In this document: positions 1 to 5,541 of the stretch, in pieces
How the letters are laid out: every line of letters starts with the position of its first letter
Numbering within the stretch: position 1 is the stretch's first letter
Assembly (NCBI GenBank): GCA_013698165.1
Contig: JACCVN010000530.1
Coordinates: 1-7,309, forward strand
Source of the DNA: Parachlamydiaceae bacterium
GTDB lineage: Bacteria > Chlamydiota > Chlamydiia > Chlamydiales > Parachlamydiaceae
Direction: 5' to 3'
Length of the DNA: 7,309 nt
The notes under the pieces: model-generated
The model's input: only the letters and a program-made list of their open reading frames with translations
Told to the model about the DNA's origin: nothing
The model's database searches: none
Program-made: the position numbers and the translations under genes

Positions 1-3
1 AAT

Positions 4-35
4 TTTAAAATAAACTTTAAAAAAAATATTTAAAA
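4..35. repeat. Three spaced TTTAAAA motifs upstream of the first gene
   Basis: TTTAAAA occurs at 4-10, 16-22 and 29-35, so the copies lie 12-13 bp apart, just upstream of the 152-aa gene. They could be an UP-like AT element or a regulator site. The surrounding sequence is almost all A and T, so chance is a serious alternative. I could not pick out a convincing -35/-10 pair here, and the true promoter may extend left of the window. Confidence 0.2.
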
Positions 36-59
36 ACAATAAAATTGGAAGTTATATAA

Positions 60-518
60 ATGAATAATACTACAATTAGTGTAGGACCTTATGTAAGTCT
101 TGAGGGAAGGTTTATGAGTCCACTCGAACATACTCGCATGATATGTGGCCATGATAATGCGCATGTCACAATCTGGAAGGTCAAGCACTCACCGCTAAAT
201 GAAGCTATTTTGCTCATCTGCAAAAATTTTTCAAATGCTGAGTCTGGCTGTTTTTCTATCAAAGAAATAGGCGAGGTTCAATGGCTTGCAGATATAAATG
301 TTAACACATCAATAGATAAATCATCTATTCATGTCGAAAATGATTTTACAAAAACTATCGATAAAGAGATTGCCGCAAAACAAGTTTTTGAAAAAGCAAA
401 AGATGCATTTCCATCCTTAATACAACTGTGTACCATTGCCATTAAAGCGATAGATATTAATCTTGTATTAGGTTGTGAGGGCTACCCGGAGGATTTAAAA
501 AATCTTTTTAGAATTTAG
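60..518 (+). CDS. Hypothetical protein, 152 aa, no recognised family
   Basis: I do not recognise this protein. It is a complete reading frame with an ATG start, a GGAAG ribosome binding site at 47-51 (8-nt spacing) and a TAG stop. The N-terminal two thirds looks beta-rich and mixed (GPYVSLEGRF around residues 9-18, HVTIWKVKHS at 35-44, EAILLICKNF at 48-57). Residues about 97-132 look like one amphipathic to hydrophobic helix, and the tail ends GYPEDLKNLFRI. There is no signal peptide and no convincing membrane segment. Four cysteines (29, 54, 64, 124, plus 139 near the end makes five) are scattered and form no metal-binding pattern. It faces the kinase gene convergently across the large inverted-repeat element. 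Base composition is AT-rich like the rest of the window. A good ribosome site and a full-length open frame support it being real; function is unknown. Confidence 0.72.
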   Translation: MNNTTISVGPYVSLEGRFMSPLEHTRMICGHDNAHVTIWKVKHSPLNEAILLICKNFSNAESGCFSIKEIGEVQWLADINVNTSIDKSSIHVENDFTKTIDKEIAAKQVFEKAKDAFPSLIQLCTIAIKAIDINLVLGCEGYPEDLKNLFRI

Positions 519-554
519 TACGCATATCACTTAAATTGATAGATGGGTGGCGTC

Positions 555-635
555 AAAACCCCTGCATTCAACGATCGTAAGTGGGTCAATATAATTAATA
601 TTAACCACTTACGATCGTTGAATCCATGGGGTTTT
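555..635. repeat. Long hairpin 1 of the nested element
   Basis: The 19-base segment ATTCAACGATCGTAAGTGG (566-584) is perfectly complementary to 605-623. It is continued, after a small asymmetric internal loop (TGC against CCAT), by AAAACCCC (555-562) pairing with GGGGTTTT (628-635). The loop is 20 nt and AT-rich (585-604). The stem core carries the self-complementary octamer ACGATCGT in each arm. The first gene stops at 518, so if transcribed through this could act as a terminator or as 3'-end protection. It has no U-tract typical of a simple intrinsic terminator. Confidence 0.75.
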
Positions 636-639
636 CAAT

Positions 640-747
640 GTCAAATTAATGTAAGCATTTGCAGTTAGTGGCTTCTAAGTCCTCTTTCGCTTTTGACTTA
701 ACCTTGATTTTAAGCCGCTAATTCAAATGCTTACACCTTAATTTGAC
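640..747. repeat. Long hairpin 2 of the nested element
   Basis: The left arm 640-674 (starting GTCAAATTAATGTAAGC) pairs with the right arm 712-747 (ending TTAATTTGAC). There is a 2-nt bulge, a short internal loop next to TTTG, and a G-T position near GGCTT. The 37-nt apical region (675-711) contains a further small stem, TAAGTC (676-681) with GACTTA (695-700), around a 13-nt loop. The paired arms contain both conserved blocks and near-compensating differences (G-T), which suggests the fold rather than the exact sequence is kept. No protein is encoded in it. Confidence 0.72.
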
Positions 748-818
748 GACGTTGGGTTTTGGCACCGCCCAATAAATCAATAAAGACTCAATAGGTGCTT
801 TTGGATATAGAAAATCAC

Positions 819-2450
819 TTATAAACCATACGTTGCGAAGTCATTCATGGAGGGTCTTTCTGTTGGGTCTGGTCCAAATCCACGCCAAATAAGTTCCATC
901 AAATCAAGCGGAATTCCTTTTTCCTCCGCTTCTTGATATAAGCGTTGTCTATCTTCCTCCGTGTAATTAGAATCTCGAGTTTCAATAAGACCTGCAAAAC
1001 CTAAAGCTTCGTCCATACTACACTCTCGAACCTTTAAGGCCATTTTTGGTAAAACGCCGAACAAAACTTCGAAGGCAGTCACACTTAATGCATACACTTC
1101 GCAAGCTTGATGAAAATTCTCTATTTTTCTTTTATCGACTTTACCATTGGAATAGAGCATTTTTCTGGCCATCTCTATACCCATTAGTGTGGAGTTTCGA
1201 TTACCGATAGTGCCACTTGCTAATCTATAAAGTTGTATTGCGATGAGCTCAGGTGCTGCATAGCCAATTGTGCCTTTCCATGTAAGTGATTCTTTGGGGT
1301 TTTTATGTTTTGCCATATTGATATAATTTCCGAAATCGATGACACGCACATCAACATCAGAAATTTTACTATCCGAGCCTGAGACATCATTTAGTAACAT
1401 CGCATTTCCAGGTTTAATATCTCTATGGAAGATATGGTTATCCTGAAGTTCCTTTTCACCAAGGGCAAATTGACGTATTGCCTCAATCTTTATATCTATT
1501 GAAGTATTCTCAGATAGAAGTAATTTTTCTATTTCCCCGCCCTTCAATGATTGTTGCAAGAGAATAAGATGATTTTTCCCATTCGCATGGAATTTATAAG
1601 CTGCATAAGTTAATACAACATGAGGCAGTTTTAATTCAGCTGCACTCATTTCGTTATCAATTTCGCCGGTGTCGTTTGTCACAATAAGTTTTTTAACCAC
1701 TAAATCGCCATATTGTTCAATCACATTTCCCGCAGTTTCTTCAATTTGATAAACAACACTAAATGCTCCATGACCGATTTTTTTTCCTATTTTTATAAAT
1801 GAATACCTATCTCCAAGCTTAATGACAAAAATTCCATTTTTCTGAAATTCGTTACCTAATTCACGGATTTCCCCCGCCTTTAAATCTTTAGGCAAGCACT
1901 TTACAGCAGTTTTTTTAATTTGCTTAAGAGTCTGTTGGGCAATCTGTTTAACTTTCTTGGAGCCTGGTGTCCTGGACCCTGGTGTTCTGGACCCTGGTGT
2001 TTTAGATTCTGATTCATATAAAGCTTTAGCTTCTTGGGGATCTTCAAACAAAGTAGCCATTACATTTGCATTGGATAAATCTAGCTTAGGAACCTTCAAA
2101 AAAGATTGATTTATCTCTTTCGATTTTCTGCAGGAATTACCTACCTCGAATTCAAGCTGTCGAATATGAACTGTTTCTAAATTTATACTGGGAATGACAA
2201 AGTGCTCAGCTTTTTGATCTTTACTTTCACGATTTATTTCGGCGTTAAATTCAGGAGGGTGTATCTGCACAATATTTTGAAAAAAATCACTTATTTTTGC
2301 ATTTGTTTCAAAGGTCTCTGACTGATCGATATTATAAAAAGTCATTTGCGGACACTCGGCTTTTTTATTTAAAGCCTCAAACATTATTCCTTGGGAAACA
2401 GATGCTACACCGACAATGCCATTAAACACCACTCCTCCTAAGTTTAACAC
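819..2450 (-). CDS. Hanks-type serine/threonine protein kinase with long N-terminal extension
   Basis: The protein transfers phosphate from ATP to Ser/Thr of a protein target. Numbering is from the GTG at 2450 (543 aa). Residues 1-145 match no family I know. Residues 150-164 are three TPGS units. The kinase domain spans about 217-540: glycine loop GHGAFSVV (226-233), ATP lysine K253, a probable helix-C glutamate (E267), catalytic loop HRDIKPGN (342-349, with D344, K346, N349), DFG (372-374), APE (399-401) and RPS (532-534). All catalytic residues are present, so it should be active. APE to the helix-F acid (E451) is 50 residues, far longer than usual. No transmembrane or PASTA domain is present, so it is likely soluble or secreted. 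The start is uncertain: AGGAGG lies at 2434-2439, inside this frame, so GTG 2429 or ATG 2384 may be the true start. Such kinases in amoeba-associated bacteria are often host-directed effectors; that role is only inferred here. Confidence 0.9.
   Translation of the reverse strand: MLNLGGVVFNGIVGVASVSQGIMFEALNKKAECPQMTFYNIDQSETFETNAKISDFFQNIVQIHPPEFNAEINRESKDQKAEHFVIPSINLETVHIRQLEFEVGNSCRKSKEINQSFLKVPKLDLSNANVMATLFEDPQEAKALYESESKTPGSRTPGSRTPGSKKVKQIAQQTLKQIKKTAVKCLPKDLKAGEIRELGNEFQKNGIFVIKLGDRYSFIKIGKKIGHGAFSVVYQIEETAGNVIEQYGDLVVKKLIVTNDTGEIDNEMSAAELKLPHVVLTYAAYKFHANGKNHLILLQQSLKGGEIEKLLLSENTSIDIKIEAIRQFALGEKELQDNHIFHRDIKPGNAMLLNDVSGSDSKISDVDVRVIDFGNYINMAKHKNPKESLTWKGTIGYAAPELIAIQLYRLASGTIGNRNSTLMGIEMARKMLYSNGKVDKRKIENFHQACEVYALSVTAFEVLFGVLPKMALKVRECSMDEALGFAGLIETRDSNYTEEDRQRLYQEAEEKGIPLDLMELIWRGFGPDPTERPSMNDFATYGL
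1959..2003 (-). repeat. 3 x 15-bp in-frame tandem repeat encoding (K/R)TPGS units
   Basis: Three consecutive 15-base units lie in the kinase gene and encode KTPGS, RTPGS and RTPGS, followed by KK. They sit at residues 150-164, between the unknown N-terminal region and the kinase domain. The units are nearly identical at the DNA level, so copy number could change in frame by slippage. The product would be a flexible, basic linker with Thr-Pro sites. Confidence 0.85.
2434..2439 (-). promoter_or_regulatory. Strong Shine-Dalgarno AGGAGG inside the annotated kinase start region
   Basis: On the minus strand AGGAGG lies about 10 bases downstream of the GTG at 2450. Four bases after it is an in-frame GTG (2429), and 11 bases after it is an out-of-frame ATG (2422) opening a five-codon frame (MALSV, stop at 2407-2405). 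The GTG at 2450 itself has only a weak AAAGG with 3-nt spacing. This makes the longest start doubtful and favours GTG 2429, or ATG 2384, which has AAGGA directly upstream but tight spacing. Confidence 0.5.
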
Positions 2451-2525
2451 AAACCTTTGTGTAACATAAAATCACGCTGATGTTAACATTAAATTTTAAA
2501 TAATGATGTCTAATGAAATTAGAAA

Positions 2526-2628
2526 AATATATTGTCCTGCACTTAGGTTCTCATAAATTTGGGTAATGATAAGGCTTACGCGTGTGGCTTAATGCTGCCG
2601 CCGTATTCGCGGGTTAGGACAAAATATT
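2526..2628. repeat. 103-bp inverted-repeat unit with GC-rich core
   Basis: AATATATTGTCCT (2526-2538) and AGGACAAAATATT (2616-2628) are inverted repeats matching at 12 of 13 positions and enclose 77 bp. The right part of the core is clearly more GC-rich than its surroundings and holds a small hairpin, CCGC (2598-2601) with GCGG (2609-2612). GGCTTA occurs twice as a direct repeat within the core. No open frame is seen. It lies between the kinase promoter region and the end of the acetyltransferase operon. It could be a miniature repeat element, a structured RNA or a long-stem terminator for the operon. The rest of 2451-2707 shows nothing I can identify apart from a 10-bp palindrome, ATGTTAACAT (2480-2489), upstream of the kinase. 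Confidence 0.4.
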
Positions 2629-2707
2629 ACAATGATCTTTAAAACTTTGCTCTATTACCTAGTTAGGCATAAAATTCTAAAGTCGAGTCGGTAGTTTCTG
2701 TAGTTGT

Positions 2708-3265
2708 TTAAATAGAGCCTACACTAAATGGAAAATCTTCTAATGTACGATACATAATATAGGCGTCCTGGTAGCTACCATCAGGATTTTGAACAGCCTC
2801 TGGCAGTGTCTGAATAATGTTAAAGCCTAGTTTTCGGTAGAGATTTATCGCGGAAATATTTTGACTGAAGACCTTATTAAATTGCATCGCATGGAACCCA
2901 AGGTCTTTAGCTAAGTACAAGGAAGCCTTGATTAAAAGTGTGCCAATCCCTTGACCTCTGGAAGAGCTTCGCAGCATATAAGCAGCATTAGCAATAGGCA
3001 TCGATTTATCAGAAAAATTTGGTTTAAGATAAAATCCACCAACCACTTCATCTGCGGATGAATGACAGACATAGACGTTTGAAGGCGCTTCCAGAAATCG
3101 GCGATGAAATTCCTCTATTGAATTGCATGCATAGGGGAATTGGCCACCTGTATCAACCACATAGCGAAATATGGCGTAGAGTTGAGTCTCATCTTTTTGA
3201 CTGTAGGGGTCCAAGGTATAGCCTAAGACATTCAATTTTTTATAAATTTCTAACAGGTTTTCCAT
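2708..3265 (-). CDS. GNAT family N-acetyltransferase
   Basis: A 185-aa acetyl-CoA-dependent N-acetyltransferase; the substrate cannot be told from sequence. Motif A, R-G-Q-G-I-G at 103-108, is the canonical R/Q-x-x-G-x-G/A pyrophosphate-binding loop, followed by helix TLLIKASLYLAKDLGF. Motif B is N-I-S-A-I-N-L-Y-R-K-L-G-F at 136-148, with Y143 in the position that is often the general acid. Strand 4 (about residues 91-99) precedes the loop as expected. The length fits a single-domain GNAT. It is the second gene of an operon: its ATG lies 16 bp inside the end of the upstream MarR/GNAT gene in a different frame, and no strong ribosome site is visible, so translation is probably coupled. The family includes enzymes acting on small amines, antibiotics and protein N-termini. 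No downstream U-rich terminator is evident. Confidence 0.9.
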   Translation of the reverse strand: MENLLEIYKKLNVLGYTLDPYSQKDETQLYAIFRYVVDTGGQFPYACNSIEEFHRRFLEAPSNVYVCHSSADEVVGGFYLKPNFSDKSMPIANAAYMLRSSSRGQGIGTLLIKASLYLAKDLGFHAMQFNKVFSQNISAINLYRKLGFNIIQTLPEAVQNPDGSYQDAYIMYRTLEDFPFSVGSI

Positions 3266-4158
3266 AGTAATGACTCATTTTGTTTATTATTTTTTAAGGC
3301 TTGAAAACCTTGCTTTTGAAAAAGATTAGGGGGGAATTGTGCCTCTTTTTCTATGTCAACATAGCATTGCTTATAGCCAATCTGCGTTGCTTCTTTTATG
3401 CAGAAATCGATAAGGATTTTCTCAAAACCCAAATCATGCATTTCAGGGTGCATACATATTTTTTCCAGCTGGCAAATATGTAGATCACTGCATTCGTAAG
3501 GAGATATTCCCGCCCCACCAATGATTTTGGACTCCATCTTCATAACGAAGTAGGAAGATCCCTTTTTTTGATAAGTTTCAAAGAGGTTTTCTAATCTGAA
3601 ATGTTGATTGTCTTCAATGGATTTTAAAAAGGAGCTTCCCTTATGCACCTCTGTGAACAAATGCGCCAAGCCGGCATTATCCTGGACTAAAATTTCTGCC
3701 ACGGTGATTTTTTGACGCAATCGTGAGTTTTTTAAACCCTTTGCATAGAGTTCAATCCCCCGATAGACAGTATTGATTTCGTCAGGAGTTAATGTGAGAA
3801 GAGCTTCTTTAGTTTGATTAAATGCTATGGGGTCAAAGGCATTAAGAACATTTCTTCCGATCTCAGTAAACTGTAAAAACCGTTTTCTTTTGTCATTGTC
3901 ATCTGTCGCATATTTTATATACCCCTTTTTAAAAGCCTTGGTTATCAATCTGCTGACCGTTGATTTGTCTAACAGCAAACGCTCTGCAATATCTCCAACT
4001 GTGGGATATAGGCAGGAGTTTAACTCAATAAGTAGATGACGCTCTGCTAAAGTAACGCCAATGTCAAAATAGGCATCGTTGAGAAGCCCGAGCTCTCGTA
4101 CGACATTTCTGGCATTTGTTCTTAATGTATTGATTTCCACGCTTGAAAGATTTTCCAT
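3250..4158 (-). CDS. MarR-type regulator fused to a degenerate GNAT acetyltransferase domain
   Basis: I chose ATG at 4158 over GTG at 4164. The sequence AGGTG before the ATG serves as ribosome site and overlaps the GTG. Numbered from the GTG, residues about 10-145 form a winged helix of the MarR family: HTH around 55-83 (DIAERLLLDKSTVSRLI) and wing at 88-100 (DDNDKRKRFLQFT). Residues about 153-304 resemble GNAT, with strand 4 near 230-238 and a terminal motif NLFQKQGFQAL (280-290). MarR/GNAT fusions are a known bacterial architecture. The acetyl-CoA loop expected at 243-248 reads H-D-L-G-F-E, lacking the Arg and the last Gly, so catalysis is doubtful. It probably binds DNA as a dimer and represses its own operon, with the second domain possibly sensing a ligand. 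It heads an operon with the intact GNAT gene and diverges from the 348-aa gene. Confidence 0.88.
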   Translation of the reverse strand: MENLSSVEINTLRTNARNVVRELGLLNDAYFDIGVTLAERHLLIELNSCLYPTVGDIAERLLLDKSTVSRLITKAFKKGYIKYATDDNDKRKRFLQFTEIGRNVLNAFDPIAFNQTKEALLTLTPDEINTVYRGIELYAKGLKNSRLRQKITVAEILVQDNAGLAHLFTEVHKGSSFLKSIEDNQHFRLENLFETYQKKGSSYFVMKMESKIIGGAGISPYECSDLHICQLEKICMHPEMHDLGFEKILIDFCIKEATQIGYKQCYVDIEKEAQFPPNLFQKQGFQALKNNKQNESLLWKTC

Positions 4159-4171
4159 ATGCACCTAAATG

Positions 4172-4186
4172 GTTGTGTTATACAAC
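4172..4186. promoter_or_regulatory. Candidate MarR operator GTTGTGTTATACAAC
   Basis: Perfect 5-bp arms GTTGT and ACAAC are separated by 5 bp, with a matching T/A pair in the centre. The site begins 14 bp upstream of the MarR/GNAT ATG. MarR family proteins commonly bind short palindromes of the TTGTATACAA kind, which this resembles. Its position over the probable promoter start region suggests autorepression of the operon. Confidence 0.5.
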
Positions 4187-4216
4187 TATATTGCCTGTTC
4201 GACTTTTTTTTGGCAA
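4177..4216 (-). promoter_or_regulatory. Possible promoter of the MarR/GNAT operon
   Basis: On the minus strand, TTGCCA (4216-4211) could serve as -35. TATAGT (4190-4185) or TATAAC (4182-4177) could serve as -10, each five of six to consensus. The spacing (20 or 28 nt) is longer than ideal for both, so the exact boxes are uncertain. Both -10 candidates overlap the palindromic operator. Confidence 0.3.
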
Positions 4217-4276
4217 GAAAATAAATAGGCATCATCTCAAAACACAGATTAAGATTTATAGTTAAATAGTAATAAA

Positions 4277-4304
4277 TTGCTTTTAAATTAAGTGTTATTA
4301 TATC
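4277..4304 (+). promoter_or_regulatory. Possible promoter of the 348-aa gene
   Basis: TTGCTT (4277-4282) and TATATC (4299-4304) are separated by 16 bp, upstream of the 348-aa gene with an AT-rich surround. The -10 box matches only four of six bases. A good ribosome site, AGGGGG (4331-4336), precedes the ATG by 4 nt. Confidence 0.3.
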
Positions 4305-4340
4305 TTTAATATTAAGGGATGATGCTTAAAAGGGGGTTAT

Positions 4341-5387
4341 ATGGAATTAAACAGAGCTGAATTTATAAATAATGTATCAAATACTTGCCACAAGCAAGAT
4401 GCTTTGATCGCTAGTGATGGTAAGGAGTTTGGTTTTTTTGATAGAATAAAAGAATTCTTTTTTGGGAAAAAGCGTAGTGAACATTTTTTGGAAGCTTGCA
4501 AAAATCTCGATGATGTACTTCCAAGCAAAGAATTCCAAAATCTGAATGGCCCTCAAAAGCTTGAGATTTTAGGGCGAATCCATCAAATTCAAAATTCCAT
4601 CCTTTCACCTAAAGAACAATCAAACTGCAATGAGTTGATTGCTCATATAGACGATACAATTTTAGCTGATCCAGAAGAGCGACAAAAGCTCATTACCGAT
4701 TTCTTTGACTCATTCAACAACGATCTTAATGATAAAAACTACCCATCGCTGATTAAGCATGCGGAAGAGATAATGGATGCTGTAGTAAAATCTGAACATT
4801 GCGATGAAAATGACATCAAACTAATTATAAATAAATGGAAAGAGGTATTAACATCAAATAGTTTTATTGTAAGTGGAAACATAACAGGAAGCAATTTATT
4901 TAGAAATTTTGATCGTCAACTAAGTAGAATTCTCATTGCAAAAAATAATGATCTTATTAATGTTCAAACTCAGTTATTAAATGATGTAAATGGAGATGAT
5001 TTAAAATTGCAAAATCGTCGTAGTCCCATGGTCGAAACACAAAAGCAATTAGTGAATGATTTTTTTCTTAGCCAAGTAAATGATATAAAAAAATATATTG
5101 TTTTTTTTGCGAACGGACGTTCCAAAATTGATCTGCCAGATAAACAATTACGTCTTATGAGAGATGATTTCAAAGAAATATTTAACCAAATTAAATCTGA
5201 TATGAAAATTGAGGCTAAATTGGGGAATCGGGAATACGTTGAACGTAGGCTTGATGGGATTTCTCAATACGCAACCAAAATATTTGAAGAAACCCAACGC
5301 TTTTATGCCCCGGCTAGACTTTTAGAACTTCATCAATTAAAAGATGAACTGCTTTTTGAACCATCGAATTACCCAAAAAACATTTGA
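4341..5387 (+). CDS. Hypothetical mostly helical protein, 348 aa, no recognised family
   Basis: I do not recognise this protein. It starts with ATG after AGGGGG (4331-4336). It is rich in Asn, Asp, Lys, Leu and Ile and appears almost wholly alpha-helical, with long charged amphipathic stretches (about 44-110, 115-170, 185-215, 230-290 and 295-340). A short aromatic-hydrophobic patch, FGFFDRIKEFFFGKK (30-44), is not long enough for a membrane helix. No signal peptide, catalytic motif or zinc site is visible. Two loosely similar segments, QLLNDV (211-216) and QLVNDF (236-241), hint at internal repetition but are short. It is divergent from the MarR/GNAT operon, sharing a 176-bp intergenic region, and convergent with glnS. 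The composition resembles uncharacterised secreted proteins of intracellular bacteria, but that is impression, not evidence. That the gene is real is supported by its length and ribosome site. Confidence 0.8.
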   Translation: MELNRAEFINNVSNTCHKQDALIASDGKEFGFFDRIKEFFFGKKRSEHFLEACKNLDDVLPSKEFQNLNGPQKLEILGRIHQIQNSILSPKEQSNCNELIAHIDDTILADPEERQKLITDFFDSFNNDLNDKNYPSLIKHAEEIMDAVVKSEHCDENDIKLIINKWKEVLTSNSFIVSGNITGSNLFRNFDRQLSRILIAKNNDLINVQTQLLNDVNGDDLKLQNRRSPMVETQKQLVNDFFLSQVNDIKKYIVFFANGRSKIDLPDKQLRLMRDDFKEIFNQIKSDMKIEAKLGNREYVERRLDGISQYATKIFEETQRFYAPARLLELHQLKDELLFEPSNYPKNI

Positions 5388-5474
5388 TTGTTACTTAAGC
5401 CGAGACGGTACCCATTTCAGGATTTATGTGTTAGCAACATAGAAGAGAAGAACTTTAAATTTCTTATCCTTCAA

Positions 5475-5514
5475 GAGAAAATGATCTTTTTTTAGAAGTA
5501 AAGATCATTTTCTC
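5475..5514. terminator. Perfect 15-bp hairpin between convergent genes
   Basis: GAGAAAATGATCTTT (5475-5489) and AAAGATCATTTTCTC (5500-5514) are perfect inverted repeats around a 10-nt loop. The hairpin sits between the end of the 348-aa gene and the end of glnS, so it could terminate both. It is not a classic intrinsic terminator: the stem is AT-rich and no clear U-run follows on either strand. The rest of 5388-5541 shows nothing further except a small hairpin at 5526-5541. Confidence 0.55.
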
Positions 5515-5525
5515 CTGTATCCGAT

Positions 5526-5541
5526 TTTCAGGAGCCTGAAA
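5526..5541. repeat. Short hairpin abutting the glnS stop codon
   Basis: TTTCAG and CTGAAA pair around the tetraloop GAGC (GCTC on the glnS strand), directly after the glnS TGA at 5544-5542. It may contribute to 3'-end formation of the glnS transcript together with the larger hairpin at 5475-5514. No U-run follows. Confidence 0.35.

Larger units (their letters stand above)
536..780. mobile_element. 245-bp nested inverted-repeat element (MITE-like or structured RNA)
   Basis: The whole stretch folds on itself. The outer arms pair: TTGAT (536-540) with ATCAA (776-780), then TGGGTGGCGTCAAAACCC (544-561) with 754-771, where 17 of 18 positions pair if two G-T pairs are allowed. Inside lie two long hairpins, 555-635 and 640-747, almost back to back, giving a three-way-junction shape. 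Immediately outside the arms is TAAA on both sides (532-535 and 781-784), as a 4-bp target duplication would look, though the region is AT-rich. No open frame lies inside. Terminal inverted repeats, a possible duplication and small size fit a miniature transposable element with no transposase. A structured non-coding RNA, or a very elaborate bidirectional terminator for the two convergent genes, are the alternatives. The structure is seen directly; the mobile interpretation is inference. Confidence 0.6.

Noticed and set aside
536..780. Integron attC-like recombination site (GTTGGGT at 751-757 fits GTTRRRY)
   Set aside because: The matching partner core (RYYYAAC) is not present at the left end in the right place, there is no gene cassette layout, and the structure is a three-way junction rather than a single bulged hairpin.
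2451..2707. tRNA or CRISPR content in the gap
   Set aside because: No cloverleaf with a T-loop consensus and no regularly spaced repeats are visible.
3058..4039. Short plus-strand open frames opposite the acetyltransferase and MarR genes
   Set aside because: They are antisense to two well-supported genes, have no ribosome sites worth noting and no recognisable protein content.
4306..4330. PmrA-type box of Legionella/Coxiella (TTTAATATT upstream of the 348-aa gene)
   Set aside because: Only one copy of a very AT-rich motif is seen, without a clear tandem partner at the expected spacing, in a region where such strings arise by chance.
4337..5173. Short minus-strand open frames opposite the 348-aa gene
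   Set aside because: The plus-strand frame is longer, has a good ribosome site and plausible protein composition; the antisense products look like low-quality translations.
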